DNA of 64,000 nt from Streptomyces sp. NBC_00464 (GTDB taxonomy: Bacteria > Actinomycetota > Actinomycetes > Streptomycetales > Streptomycetaceae), in NCBI RefSeq assembly GCF_036013915.1, contig NZ_CP107899.1:8026001-8090000 (forward strand), read 5' to 3'. Shown piece by piece: positions 34,736-44,356 of the stretch. The number at the start of each line of letters is the position of its first letter. Position 1 is the first letter of the stretch. The notes under the pieces are model-generated. The model was not told the DNA's origin and made no database searches. It was given only the letters and a program-made list of their open reading frames with translations. The position numbers and the translations under genes were made by a program.

Positions 34736-36370
34736 TCAGTCGCGGCGCAGCAGCGCCACCATGACCGCGTACAGCGCCGACTCGGCGTCCTCGACGCCCG
34801 ACTCCGCGCGCCAGGCGACGAACCCGTCGGGGCGCACCACCACCGCGCCCTCGGCGCTCGTCCCGTGCGCCTCGGCCCAGTCGGCACCGGCCTCCGGTTC
34901 CAGATCGCCGCCCGGACCCGTGCCGATCCCGAACGCGTCGAGCCGCACCCCCAGCCGCTCGCCGACCCGCGCTGCCGCCTGCCGCCAGGCCACGTCCGCC
35001 GCGTCGGTGAGCAGCACGAACGACCGCTCGTACAGATCCAGCGTGGAGATCCGCTCACCGGCCCTGCGGACCCACAAGTGCGGTGCCCTGCTGCCCGGTT
35101 CACCCGTCAGCTGTACGCCCTCGGGCACCACGGGCCGGTCCGGGCCGACACCGAGAACCGCGCCGTCCACATAGCGGTAGCCCAGCGCCACGTTCAGCAT
35201 CCCGCCCCGCTTCCCGCCGCCCACGGTCGGCGGCGCGGCGTATCCCGGGTGGCTGTGCTCTCCGGAACGCGCCGAGGCCCGCTCACTCGTTGCCCGGGCT
35301 ACTGGTCGCCGCTCCGCCTCGTACGTGTCCAGCAGGCCCGGACCCGCTTCACCGCGCAGCACGGCCGCGAGCTTCCACGCCAGGTTGTGCGCGTCCTGGA
35401 TGCCGGTGTTGGAACCGAATGCCCCGGTGGGCGACATCTCGTGTGCCGAGTCGCCGGCGAGGAAGACCCGGCCCCGTGCGTACCGGTCCGCCACCCGCTC
35501 CGCCGCGTGCCACGGCGCCTTGCCGGTGATCTCGACGTCGAGATCCGGTGCCCCGACCGCCGTGCGGATGTGCGCCGCGCACCGCTCGTCCGTGAAGTCC
35601 TCCAGGGTCTCGCCCCGGTCCGGCTGCCACGGCGCGTGGAACACCCACTCCCGCTCGTTGTCGACCGGCAGCAGCGCGCCGTCGGCCTCCGGATTCGTCA
35701 GATAGCACACGATGAAGCGCCGGTCTCCCAGCACCTCGGCGAGCCCGCGCGACCGGAACGTGATGCTCACGTTGTGGAACAGGTCACCCGCACCCGAACG
35801 GCCGATGCGCAGCTGCTCGCGGACCGGGCTGCGCGGTCCGTCGGCAGCGATCAGATAGTCCGCCCGCACGGTGGTGTGCTCACCCGTCTGCCGGTTCTTC
35901 AGAGCCGCGGTGACACCTGAGCCGTCCGGTTCGAACGACATCAGTTCCGTGGAGAACCGCAGATCGCCACCCTGTTCCCGGGCCCGGTCCAGGAGGACCG
36001 GCTCCAGGTCGTTCTGACTGCACAGGCACCAGCCGCTCGGGCTGAAGCGGGCGAGTGCGCCACCCGGGTCGATCTCCTTGAACAGCCACTCCTGGTCGTC
36101 ACCGGTCAGCGAACCGGCCTGCAGAATCCCGTGGTTCTCCGCCAGGACCGATGCCGCGGCACGGATCTGCGGCTCCACTCCGGCCCTGCGGAAGATCTCC
36201 ATCGTGCGGACGTTGTTGCCTCGGCCCCGTGGATGTGTCGAGGTGGCGGCGTGCTTCTCGACCAGCAGGTGCTCGACGCCGAGCCGGCCGAGGAAGAGGG
36301 ACGCGGACAGGCCCACCAGGGAGCCGCCCACGATGAGGACCGGTACTTGGACGTCGACGTTCTCGTTCAT
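34736..36370 (-). CDS. whiE-ORFVIII: Spore-pigment FAD-dependent hydroxylase (WhiE ORFVIII type)
   Basis: 544 residues, a group A aromatic hydroxylase of the polyketide type. FAD binding is seen in VLIVGGSLVGLSASLFLGR, the DG motif in YLIAADGPRSPVR and the GD motif in VFLAGDSAHEMSPTGAFGSNTG. The C-terminal ~150 residues form the thioredoxin-like domain of this family. I start at ATG 36370 with GGAG 6 nt upstream; the upstream in-frame ATG at 36457 gives an extra tail unlike the family. It is divergent from the seven pigment genes, the same layout as S. coelicolor whiE, and would hydroxylate the aromatic spore pigment using NAD(P)H and O2. Confidence 0.9.
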   Translation of the reverse strand: MNENVDVQVPVLIVGGSLVGLSASLFLGRLGVEHLLVEKHAATSTHPRGRGNNVRTMEIFRRAGVEPQIRAAASVLAENHGILQAGSLTGDDQEWLFKEIDPGGALARFSPSGWCLCSQNDLEPVLLDRAREQGGDLRFSTELMSFEPDGSGVTAALKNRQTGEHTTVRADYLIAADGPRSPVREQLRIGRSGAGDLFHNVSITFRSRGLAEVLGDRRFIVCYLTNPEADGALLPVDNEREWVFHAPWQPDRGETLEDFTDERCAAHIRTAVGAPDLDVEITGKAPWHAAERVADRYARGRVFLAGDSAHEMSPTGAFGSNTGIQDAHNLAWKLAAVLRGEAGPGLLDTYEAERRPVARATSERASARSGEHSHPGYAAPPTVGGGKRGGMLNVALGYRYVDGAVLGVGPDRPVVPEGVQLTGEPGSRAPHLWVRRAGERISTLDLYERSFVLLTDAADVAWRQAAARVGERLGVRLDAFGIGTGPGGDLEPEAGADWAEAHGTSAEGAVVVRPDGFVAWRAESGVEDAESALYAVMVALLRRD

Positions 36371-36623
36371 GAGTTGCTCCAGCTCGGACGCCGTACAGAT
36401 GCAGTGTCCATGCCCTTGTCCGAGCGGTTCGGACGCCTCCTCACCTGAACGGTTCATAAATCTCGCGTCAGCCGGACCAGCGTTTCACGATCGGTCACGG
36501 AGACGTCGCCCGCGGTCCGGGCGGACCGTGCGCATCCGCCGGGAGATTCCCCGCTCCGCCCCCCACTCGACGGTTCCTCACCGGCCCGGCCGGTCCTCCC
36601 ACCGTCTCGAAGGAGTTCGCAAG

Positions 36624-37745
36624 ATGACCACCACCCTCTCGGAACGGACCTCCCAGTCCGCCTTCGACGGATCAAGGCTGCGGGTCATCCTGCTGCTTGA
36701 CCTGCACGACGGCGCCCAGAAGCAGTTCCTGGAGGCGTACGAGCACATGCGCAACCAGGTCGCCTCGATCCCCGGCCACATCAGCGACCAGCTGTGCCAG
36801 TCCATCGAGAACCCGTCCCAGTGGCTCATCACCAGCGAGTGGGAGAGCGCGCCGCCCTTCCTCGCCTGGGTCAACAGCGAGGACCACGTCGCCACGGTCC
36901 AGCCCCTGCACAGCTGCGTGCGCGACACCCGCTCGCTGCGCTTCAGCGTCCTGCGCGAGACCGGCGCGGCCTTCGAGGAGAGCTTCGAGCCCGTCAAGGG
37001 CGGTCTCCAGGCGGCGCCCCGCCTCGGGGACGGGGTGGTGCGCCACGCGCTGACCTTCACCGTCAAGCCGGGCACCGAGGAGATCGTCGCGAAGCTCCTC
37101 GCCGAGTACGACTCCCCGCAGGCCCGGGTCGACGAGCACACCCGACTGCGCCGCACCTCGCTCTTCATGCACGGCAACCGGGTGGTGCGCGCGGTCGAGG
37201 TCGAGGGCGACCTCCTCGCGGCCCTGCGCCACGTCTCCCGGCAGCCCGAGGTCCGGGCCGTCGAGGAAGCGATCAACCCGTACCTGGAGCAGGATCGCGA
37301 CCTGGCCGACCCCGACTCGGCCCGGATGTTCTTCACCCGGGCGGCCCTGCCCACCGTCCACCACGTGACGACGGGCCGCCACGCAGCCGGGGAGGGCAAG
37401 CGCCACGCGCTGTTCTACCAGGCCAAGGAGGGCTGCGGAATGGCGCTGGCCCGCCTCCTGGCCGAGCACGACGAGGAGGAGGCCGACAACACCGGCAGCC
37501 CCATCGAGAGCAGCACGATCTTCCAGCGCGACGACGTCGTGGTCCGCCTCCTGGAGGTGAGTGGCCCGCTCGACGCCCAGCCGGCCCAGGCGCTCGGCAT
37601 CCACGGCCCCGGCAAGGCGGCCCGGCTCGCCCGTCTCCTGGACGGTGAGGCGAACGCCGTGCCGACCACCGACCAGGACGCCGCGCGCTTCCTCGCCCGG
37701 TCCGAGATGAAGCTGATCACCGACCGGCGGGCCGCGGAGTCCTGA
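36624..37745 (+). CDS. whiE-ORFI: SchA/CurD-like protein of the spore-pigment cluster (WhiE ORFI type)
   Basis: 373 residues. The N-terminal ~100 residues ([24 protein letters not shown]...[19 protein letters not shown]) form an ABM-like ferredoxin-fold domain. It is followed by two related SchA/CurD blocks ([19 protein letters not shown] and [28 protein letters not shown]). This architecture is found almost only in spore-pigment type II PKS clusters. Its biochemical role is unsettled; an auxiliary, possibly cyclase or targeting function is assumed. It opens the seven-gene transcription unit; the ATG at 36624 has AAGGAG upstream. Confidence 0.9.
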   Translation: MTTTLSERTSQSAFDGSRLRVILLLDLHDGAQKQFLEAYEHMRNQVASIPGHISDQLCQSIENPSQWLITSEWESAPPFLAWVNSEDHVATVQPLHSCVRDTRSLRFSVLRETGAAFEESFEPVKGGLQAAPRLGDGVVRHALTFTVKPGTEEIVAKLLAEYDSPQARVDEHTRLRRTSLFMHGNRVVRAVEVEGDLLAALRHVSRQPEVRAVEEAINPYLEQDRDLADPDSARMFFTRAALPTVHHVTTGRHAAGEGKRHALFYQAKEGCGMALARLLAEHDEEEADNTGSPIESSTIFQRDDVVVRLLEVSGPLDAQPAQALGIHGPGKAARLARLLDGEANAVPTTDQDAARFLARSEMKLITDRRAAES

Positions 37746-37821
37746 GCCGCGCAGCAGCACTCTGGGGGGTTCTCGCTCAACCCGTCGACACAACGCGCCA
37801 TGCGCCAGGAGGAAAGCAGTC

Positions 37822-38256
37822 ATGACCATGCACCGGCCACGCATCGTGGACCTCAGTGAGACCCAGCCCAACACCAGGCGCGGGGGTGACCTGCGCGCCC
37901 TGCTCACCCCGACGGCCGTGGGCGCCACCAGCGGCTTCATGGGGCTGGCCATCATTCAGCCCGGCGACCGCATCGCGGAGCACTACCACCCGTACTCCGA
38001 GGAGTTCGTCTACGTCGTGGACGGGCTGCTCGAAGTGGACCTGGACGGTGAGCCGTACGCGATGCGACCGGACCAGGGACTGCTGATCCCCCTGAACGTA
38101 CGCCACCGCTTCCGCAACGTCGGTGACGTCGAGGCGCGCATGGTCTTCCACCTCGGCCCGCTCGCCCCCCGCCCGGAACTCGGCCACGTCGACACCGAGG
38201 TCACCGAGTCGGCCGAGCGGGGCGCGCCGCCAGAACGAACCGAGGCCGCCTCATGA
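37822..38256 (+). CDS. whiE-ORFII: Cupin-domain protein of the spore-pigment cluster (WhiE ORFII type)
   Basis: 144 residues with a single cupin barrel. Motif 1 is [15 protein letters not shown] (metal ligands H54, H56, E60) and motif 2 carries H95 in [10 protein letters not shown]. The ATG has AGGAGG about 10 nt upstream. Its stop overlaps the KS-alpha start (ATGA). Cupins of this class in polyketide clusters act as small cyclases or oxygenases; for WhiE ORFII the step is not established. The complete metal site suggests an active protein. Confidence 0.9.
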   Translation: MTMHRPRIVDLSETQPNTRRGGDLRALLTPTAVGATSGFMGLAIIQPGDRIAEHYHPYSEEFVYVVDGLLEVDLDGEPYAMRPDQGLLIPLNVRHRFRNVGDVEARMVFHLGPLAPRPELGHVDTEVTESAERGAPPERTEAAS

Positions 38257-39521
38257 CCCGGCGCGTGGCCGTCACCGGTGTCGGCGTCGTCGCCCCGGGC
38301 GGCATCGGCACCCCTGCCTTCTGGGACCTTCTCTCCAACGGCCGCACCGCGACCCGGGGCATCACTCTCTTCGACCCGGCCGGATTCCGGTCCCGGATCG
38401 CCGCCGAGTGCGACTTCGACCCGGCGGCGTACGGACTGGACGAGGAGGAGGTCGCCCGCGCGGACCGCTATGTGCAGTTCGCGATGGTGGCCGCCCGCGA
38501 GGCACTCGCCGACGCGGGCCTCGACCCGGAGCGGACCGACCCGTGGCGCATGGGCGTCTCGCTCGGCACCGCGGTCGGCGGAACCACCCGGCTGGAGCAC
38601 GACTACGTCGCCGTCAGCGGGAGCGGAGCCCGCTGGGACGTCGACCACCGTCCGGCCGGCCCCCATCTGGAACGCGCCTTCTCGCCCAGCTCGCTGGCCG
38701 CGGCCGTCGCCGAACAGGTCGGCGCACACGGTCCCGTGCAGACCGTCTCGACCGGTTGCACCTCCGGACTCGACGCGATCGGCTACGCCTTCCACTCCAT
38801 CGAGGACGGCCGCGTCGACGTGTGCATCGCCGGGGCATCGGACTCGCCGATCACCCCGATCACCGTGGCGTGCTTCGACGCGATCAAGGCGACCTCGGCC
38901 AACAACGAGGACCCGGAACACGCCTCCCGGCCCTTCGACTCGCGCCGCGACGGCTTCGTGATGGGCGAGGGCGGAGCCGTACTCGTCCTGGAGGAACTGG
39001 AACACGCCCGCGCCCGCGGTGCGACGGTCTACTGCGAGATCGCCGGCTACGCGACCTTCGGCAACGCCTACCACATGACCGGGCTGACGCCGGAGGGCCT
39101 GGAGATGGCCGAGGCCATCAACCAGGCACTCGGGCACGCCGGGATCGCCGCCTCCGACATCGACTACGTCAACGCGCACGGCTCGGGCACCAAGCAGAAC
39201 GACCGGCACGAGACCGCCGCCGTGAAGCGGGCGCTCGGCGCACACGCCCACGACGTACCGATGAGCTCCATCAAGTCGATGGTGGGTCACTCGCTCGGGG
39301 CCATCGGCGCGATAGAGATCGCGGCCTGCGTACTCGCGCTGGTCCACCAGGTGGTGCCGCCCACGGCGAACTACGAGTCACCGGACCCCGAGTGCGACCT
39401 CGACTACGTGCCCCGCACCGCACGTCCGCTGAAGCTGCGCAGTGTCCTGTCGGTCGGCAGCGGATTCGGCGGATTCCAGTCCGCGGTGGCCCTGACCAGG
39501 AGCGGTGGGAGGACACCATGA
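38253..39521 (+). CDS. whiE-ORFIII: Type II polyketide ketosynthase alpha (WhiE ORFIII type)
   Basis: 422 residues. The active-site Cys lies in [12 protein letters not shown] (C169), the two His in [12 protein letters not shown] (H309) and [13 protein letters not shown] (H346), and the conserved Lys before the latter is K341. It condenses malonyl-ACP extender units into the long poly-beta-ketone of the grey spore pigment. The start overlaps the cupin stop and its own stop overlaps the KS-beta start (both ATGA), enforcing balanced production of the KS heterodimer. Confidence 0.96.
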   Translation: MTRRVAVTGVGVVAPGGIGTPAFWDLLSNGRTATRGITLFDPAGFRSRIAAECDFDPAAYGLDEEEVARADRYVQFAMVAAREALADAGLDPERTDPWRMGVSLGTAVGGTTRLEHDYVAVSGSGARWDVDHRPAGPHLERAFSPSSLAAAVAEQVGAHGPVQTVSTGCTSGLDAIGYAFHSIEDGRVDVCIAGASDSPITPITVACFDAIKATSANNEDPEHASRPFDSRRDGFVMGEGGAVLVLEELEHARARGATVYCEIAGYATFGNAYHMTGLTPEGLEMAEAINQALGHAGIAASDIDYVNAHGSGTKQNDRHETAAVKRALGAHAHDVPMSSIKSMVGHSLGAIGAIEIAACVLALVHQVVPPTANYESPDPECDLDYVPRTARPLKLRSVLSVGSGFGGFQSAVALTRSGGRTP

Positions 39522-40765
39522 GTACCCGCAAGGCCCGGCAGCCCCGGCAGACCGTAGTCACCGGCATCGGCGTCGTCGCCCCCAACGGCACGAGCACCGA
39601 AGCCTTCTGGAAGCGGACGCAGGAAGGCCTGAGCGTCCTGGACCGCGTCACCCGAGAAGGGTGCGAGGAGCTGCCGCTGCATGTGGCCGGCGAGGTCAGG
39701 GGCTTCGACCCGGTCTCGCTGATCGAAGAGCGCTACCTCGTGCAGACCGACCGGTTCACGCACTTCGCGATGGCCGCGGCCGACATGGCCCTGGACGACG
39801 CCCGGCTGGGCCGCGCCGACTACGAGGACGCGCCGTACAGCGTGGGCGTGGTGACCGCCGCCGGTTCGGGCGGCGGCGAGTTCGGCCAGCGCGAACTGCA
39901 ACGGCTGTGGGGCCAGGGATCCAAGTACGTCGGCCCCTACCAGTCGATCGCCTGGTTCTACGCGGCCAGCACCGGCCAGATCTCCATCCGCGGCGGCTTC
40001 AAGGGGCCGTGCGCGGTGGTGGCCAGCGACGAGGCCGGCGGCCTCGACGCACTGGCGCACGCCGACCGGTCCGTCCGGCGCGGCACCGACGCGGTGGTGG
40101 TCGGCGCGGCCGAGGCCCCGCTCGCGCCCTACTCCGTCGTCTGCCAGCTCGGCTACCGCGATCTGAGCCCTGCCGAGGACCCGACGCGGGCCTACCGCCC
40201 GTTCACCTCGGACGCCTGCGGATTCGTGCCCGCCGAGGGCGGCGCGATGTTCGTGGTCGAGGAGGAGACGGTGGCCCGGGAACGCGGCGCCCGGGTCCGG
40301 GCCGAAATCGCCGGTCACGCGGCCACCTTCACCACCGCGATGCGCTGGGAGGAGTCCCGCGAGGGGCTCGCCCACGCCATCGAGGGCGCACTGCGGGAGG
40401 CCGGCTGCGCGCCCGAGGAGATCGACGTGGTCTTCGCGGACGCCCTCGGCGTCCCCGCCGCCGACCGGGCCGAGGCGTTGGCCCTGGCCGACGCGCTCGG
40501 CGCGCACGGCCGGCGCGTCCCGGTGACCGCACCCAAGACCGGCATCGGACGGGCCTACTGCGGAGCCCCCGTCCTCGACACGGCCGCCGCCGTCCTCGCC
40601 ATGGAGAACGGCCTGATCCCGCCCACGCCCAACGTGTTCGAGGTGTGCCACGACCTCGACCTGGTCATGGGACGGGCCCGCCCCGCCGAACTGCGCACGG
40701 CCCTGGTGCTCAGCCGCGGCCTCATGGGCTCGAACGCGGCGATGGTGCTCCGGCGCCCCGCGTAG
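39518..40765 (+). CDS. whiE-ORFIV: Type II polyketide KS-beta / chain-length factor (WhiE ORFIV type)
   Basis: 415 residues, homologous to KS-alpha throughout ([12 protein letters not shown], then [16 protein letters not shown]). Alignment puts E172 where KS-alpha has its active Cys; most chain-length factors carry Gln there. The catalytic His motifs of KS-alpha are also replaced ([13 protein letters not shown] and [11 protein letters not shown]). It cannot condense on its own and instead sets chain length and primes by malonyl decarboxylation in the heterodimer. The start codon is shared with the KS-alpha stop. Confidence 0.95.
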   Translation: MSTRKARQPRQTVVTGIGVVAPNGTSTEAFWKRTQEGLSVLDRVTREGCEELPLHVAGEVRGFDPVSLIEERYLVQTDRFTHFAMAAADMALDDARLGRADYEDAPYSVGVVTAAGSGGGEFGQRELQRLWGQGSKYVGPYQSIAWFYAASTGQISIRGGFKGPCAVVASDEAGGLDALAHADRSVRRGTDAVVVGAAEAPLAPYSVVCQLGYRDLSPAEDPTRAYRPFTSDACGFVPAEGGAMFVVEEETVARERGARVRAEIAGHAATFTTAMRWEESREGLAHAIEGALREAGCAPEEIDVVFADALGVPAADRAEALALADALGAHGRRVPVTAPKTGIGRAYCGAPVLDTAAAVLAMENGLIPPTPNVFEVCHDLDLVMGRARPAELRTALVLSRGLMGSNAAMVLRRPA

Positions 40766-40803
40766 GCCTCACCGACACCCCTCGCGAGAAGGAGAAGTCC
40801 CTC

Positions 40804-41542
<739 letters not shown>

Positions 41543-41618
41543 CGCACCGTCCGCCGACGGTCCGGCCACCCGGCCCCCGGGCCGGGTCCCGGACCGGGTA
41601 TCAGAAAGGCATCACCCG

Positions 41619-41951
41619 ATGCACCACGCTCTGATCGTCGCCCGGATGGCGCCGGAGTCGGCGCCGGACATCGCCGAGCTGTTCGCCGCATCCGACAGCA
41701 GCGATCTGCCGCACCTGGTCGGCGTCACCCGGCGCAAGCTGTTCCAGTTCGGCGACGTCTATCTGCACCTGATCGAGTCCGAGCGCCCCCCGGGCCCGGA
41801 GATCGCCAAGGTGACGGACCACCCGGCGTTCAAGGACATCAGCGACCGGCTCACCGCCTTCGTCAGCCCCTACGACCCGCAGACGTGGCGGGGACCGAAG
41901 GACGCCATGGCGCAGGAGTTCTACCGGTGGGAGAGCGACTCCACCGCCTGA
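41619..41951 (+). CDS. whiE-ORFVII: TcmI-type polyketide cyclase (WhiE ORFVII type)
   Basis: 110 residues with a ferredoxin-like fold: HHALIVARMAPESAPDIAELFAASD, LPHLVGVTRRKLFQFGDVYLHLIE, ending AQEFYRWES. TcmI-like proteins cyclise later rings of the polyketide. The ATG at 41619 follows an AGAAAGG site. It is the last gene of the pigment operon and is followed within 10 nt by a very strong hairpin. Confidence 0.92.
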   Translation: MHHALIVARMAPESAPDIAELFAASDSSDLPHLVGVTRRKLFQFGDVYLHLIESERPPGPEIAKVTDHPAFKDISDRLTAFVSPYDPQTWRGPKDAMAQEFYRWESDSTA

Positions 41952-41960
41952 CGCAAAAGA

Positions 41961-42006
41961 GAGACCGCCCCGGGTCCGGCCTTGTGGCCGGACCCGGGGC
42001 GGTCTC
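41961..42006. terminator. 20-bp perfect hairpin closing the pigment operon
   Basis: Arms 41961-41980 and 41987-42006 are exact complements (GAGACCGCCCCGGGTCCGGC and its reverse), with loop CTTGTG. It lies between convergent WhiE ORFVII and the methyltransferase and should stop transcription from both sides. No U-run follows. Confidence 0.85.
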
Positions 42007-42028
42007 CGTGCTGCCCGGAACGGACGGG

Positions 42029-43090
42029 TCAGTCCGGGACCACGCACTCGAACGCGTGCAGATAGGGGTTGACCGGCCGGATCTCGCCGATCAGCAGCCC
42101 GGCGTCGGACAGCCGCTCGACCAGGCTCTGCCGGGTGTGCTTGGCACCGCCGACGTTCAGGAGCAGCAGCAGGTCCATGGCGGTGGTGAAACGCATGGAG
42201 GGCGTGTCGTCGACGAGGTTCTCGATGACGACGACCCGGGCCCCGGGACGCGCCGCCGCGACGACGCTGCGCAGCGCCCGGCGGGTGCTGTCGTCGTCCC
42301 ACTCCAGGATGTTCTTGATGATGTAGAGATCGGCCGCCACGGGAATGCCCTCACGGCAGTCACCGGCCACGATGCTCGCCCGGCCGGCGAGTGAACCGCC
42401 GTCCCGCAGCCGCTCGTCGGCCCGGGCCACCACACCCGGCAGGTCCATCAGGGTGCCGCTGACCGACGGGTGCTTCTCCAGCAGGCTTGCCAGTACGTGC
42501 CCCTGGCCGCCGCCGATGTCGGCGACCGACGACACCCCGGTGAGGTCGAGCAGAGCGGCCACGTCCAGCGCGGACTGCACGCTGGAGGTCGTCATGGCCT
42601 GGTTGAACACCTGGGCCGACTCGTGTGCGTCCTGGTGGAGGTAGTCGAAGAACTCCTTGCCGAACACGTCCTCGAAGACGTTGCCGCCGGAGCGCACCGC
42701 GTCGTCCAGCCGGGGCCAGACCTCCCACGTCCAGGGCTCGGTGCACCACAGGGAGATGGCCCGCAGGCTGTTCGGGTCGTCCTCGCGCAGCAGCCGGGAC
42801 ATCTCGGTGTGGGCGAAGGTGCCGTCGGCGTTCTCGGTGAAGATGCCGTAGCAGGACAGGGCGCGCAGCAGCCGCCGCAGCGGCCCGGGTTCGGTCTTCA
42901 CCACAGCGGCGAGCTCGGCCGCGGTGGCCGGCTTCTCACCCAGCGCGTCCGCGATACGCAGCCGCGCCGCGGCGCGCACGGCGGCGGAGCGGGCCGCGCC
43001 GAACACGATCTCGCGCAGCCGCATGGCGGGCTGCGGGGTGGGAACGGGCTGGACGGGCGTGGTGGTGGGGGTGGTGCTCACGGTGGTCAT
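42029..43090 (-). CDS. SAM-dependent O-methyltransferase (polyketide/phenol type)
   Basis: 353 residues. An N-terminal winged-helix dimerisation domain (FGAARSAAVRAAARLRIADALGEKPATAAELA) precedes a Rossmann domain with the SAM loop VADIGGGQGHVLASLLEKHP. A late catalytic region, IIKNILEWDDDSTRRAL, has Glu-Trp where many relatives have His-Asp. The Pro/Thr-rich N-terminal 30 residues look disordered. Members methylate aromatic hydroxyls of polyketides and carotenoids. Its position directly convergent with the pigment operon suggests it decorates the spore pigment, but no methyltransferase belongs to the S. coelicolor whiE set, so this is inference. The start at 43090 has GGAG ~12 nt upstream. 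Confidence 0.85.
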   Translation of the reverse strand: MTTVSTTPTTTPVQPVPTPQPAMRLREIVFGAARSAAVRAAARLRIADALGEKPATAAELAAVVKTEPGPLRRLLRALSCYGIFTENADGTFAHTEMSRLLREDDPNSLRAISLWCTEPWTWEVWPRLDDAVRSGGNVFEDVFGKEFFDYLHQDAHESAQVFNQAMTTSSVQSALDVAALLDLTGVSSVADIGGGQGHVLASLLEKHPSVSGTLMDLPGVVARADERLRDGGSLAGRASIVAGDCREGIPVAADLYIIKNILEWDDDSTRRALRSVVAAARPGARVVVIENLVDDTPSMRFTTAMDLLLLLNVGGAKHTRQSLVERLSDAGLLIGEIRPVNPYLHAFECVVPD

Positions 43091-43125
43091 ACCGTCTCGC
43101 TTCTCCTTGTGCGGGGGGACACCGG

Positions 43126-44199
43126 TCAGCACATTCCGGCCGGTGCGGAGGTGGTGCAGACATTTCCGGTGAAGCGGTTGCCCGTGCCGGTGTCCTCATT
43201 GGCCAGGTCCGCCGGCTGGTTGCCGGTCACCACGTTGCCGCTGATGGTGTTGTCGGTGTTCTTCGCTCCGACGAAGCTCTTGAACAGCACGACGCCGCCC
43301 GAGAGCGGCGTGGCACCCACGTTGTCGCGGATGAGGTTGGAGCGCACCTCGGTGGTCTCGGTGCCGGTGAGGACGATTCCGGAGCCCTGGATCGCGGGCA
43401 GTCGCTCGGTGGCGGCACAGAACTTGTTGTTCTCGGTGATGCGGTTGGACCGGATGGTCATGGCGCCGGCCTTCGGCGTTCCCTCGTCGCCCACGACGAA
43501 CACGCCGCTGCAGTTGGCGGTGAAGGTGTTGTCGCTCACCGAAAGGTTCCGCACACGCCGTGCCGTGAACCCGATCCGGTTGTCGGTGAGGGTATTGGCC
43601 CGGACCCGGGTGCCTTCGGTGTCGGTGGCGCCGCCCTCCTCGTCGACGCTGTTGGCGACGAAGATGCCGGCGTCCCCGTTGGCACGGGCGGTGTTGTCGC
43701 GGATGTCGGAGCGGGTGGACCGCTGCTGGGCGATGCCCCAGACGCCGTTGGACGCGGAGGTCACCGAGCGGACCTCCAGCCCGTCCGTCCAGGACGCCCA
43801 GATGCCGCTCCTGGTGAATCCGGAGACGGTCAGGGACCTGATGGACACGTCGTCCACGGTGTGCCCCGCCGTGCCCAGGACGCAGATCCCGTTGCCGGCT
43901 TTCGCGCAGGCGTTGTCCGGCTGCGTCCCGCTCGCGCCCGGCTCGATGACCGTACGGTCCCCGGAGCCGCGCAGGGTCAGTCCGGGCGTGGTGATCAGCA
44001 CGCTCTCCCGGTAGGTGCCGGGCCGGACGATGATGGTGTCACCGGGTTGCGCGGCGTCCACCGCTGCCTGGATCGACTGGCCCGCACGCACCACATGGCC
44101 GCCCGCGGCGGCGGCCGGCACGGACGGCGCGACGACGCACAGTCCGGCGGCCGAGGCGGCTGCGATGCTCACGAGGGATTTGATGTGTCGTTTCCTCAT
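43126..44199 (-). CDS. Secreted right-handed beta-helix (NosD-like) protein
   Basis: 357 residues. A Sec signal (KSLVSIAAASAAGLCVVAPSVPAAAA) is followed by the canonical opening HVVRAGQSIQAAVDAAQPGDTIIVRPGTYRESV. About ten parallel-helix turns with Asn ladders follow (VRANTLTDNRIGF, VSDNTFTANCSGVFV, IRSNRITENN, ISGNVVTGN). Paired Cys at the end (GNVCTTSAPAGMC) may be disulphide-bonded. No lyase catalytic residues are recognisable, so it may be a carbohydrate-binding or wall-associated protein. It is 35 nt upstream of the methyltransferase on the same strand and may be co-transcribed with it. Confidence 0.82.
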   Translation of the reverse strand: MRKRHIKSLVSIAAASAAGLCVVAPSVPAAAAGGHVVRAGQSIQAAVDAAQPGDTIIVRPGTYRESVLITTPGLTLRGSGDRTVIEPGASGTQPDNACAKAGNGICVLGTAGHTVDDVSIRSLTVSGFTRSGIWASWTDGLEVRSVTSASNGVWGIAQQRSTRSDIRDNTARANGDAGIFVANSVDEEGGATDTEGTRVRANTLTDNRIGFTARRVRNLSVSDNTFTANCSGVFVVGDEGTPKAGAMTIRSNRITENNKFCAATERLPAIQGSGIVLTGTETTEVRSNLIRDNVGATPLSGGVVLFKSFVGAKNTDNTISGNVVTGNQPADLANEDTGTGNRFTGNVCTTSAPAGMC

Positions 44200-44250
44200 G
44201 AGCCGAAGCTATGGGCGATGACCCCCCGATGCCACGCAGGGTGTCCGGTT

Positions 44251-44283
44251 GGGCACGGGGCGTGCCCGAATGGCTTACGCCAT
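44251..44283. promoter_or_regulatory. Two adjacent small palindromes upstream of the beta-helix gene
   Basis: GGGCACG-GGG-CGTGCCC (44251-44267) and ATGGC-TTAC-GCCAT (44270-44283) are both perfect, 50-85 nt before the beta-helix start. They could be operators or an upstream hairpin. Confidence 0.4.
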
Positions 44284-44286
44284 CGC

Positions 44287-44321
44287 CACGGCCCCGCGTC
44301 CGTCGTGGACGCGGGGCCGTG
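44287..44321. terminator. Hairpin terminator after the acyl-CoA ligase
   Basis: A 15-bp perfect stem, CACGGCCCCGCGTCC and its complement, around loop GTCGT, 36 nt beyond the ligase stop in its direction of transcription. Confidence 0.75.
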
Positions 44322-44356
44322 CACTCGGGTGATTCGCCCTCGGGTCCTGGCCCTGG

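Noticed and set aside
38123..39517. Long N-terminal extension in frame with the KS-beta gene through the KS-alpha gene
   Set aside because: The extension is low-complexity Arg-rich sequence. The ATG at 39518 with ATGA overlap and the family N-terminus mark the real start.
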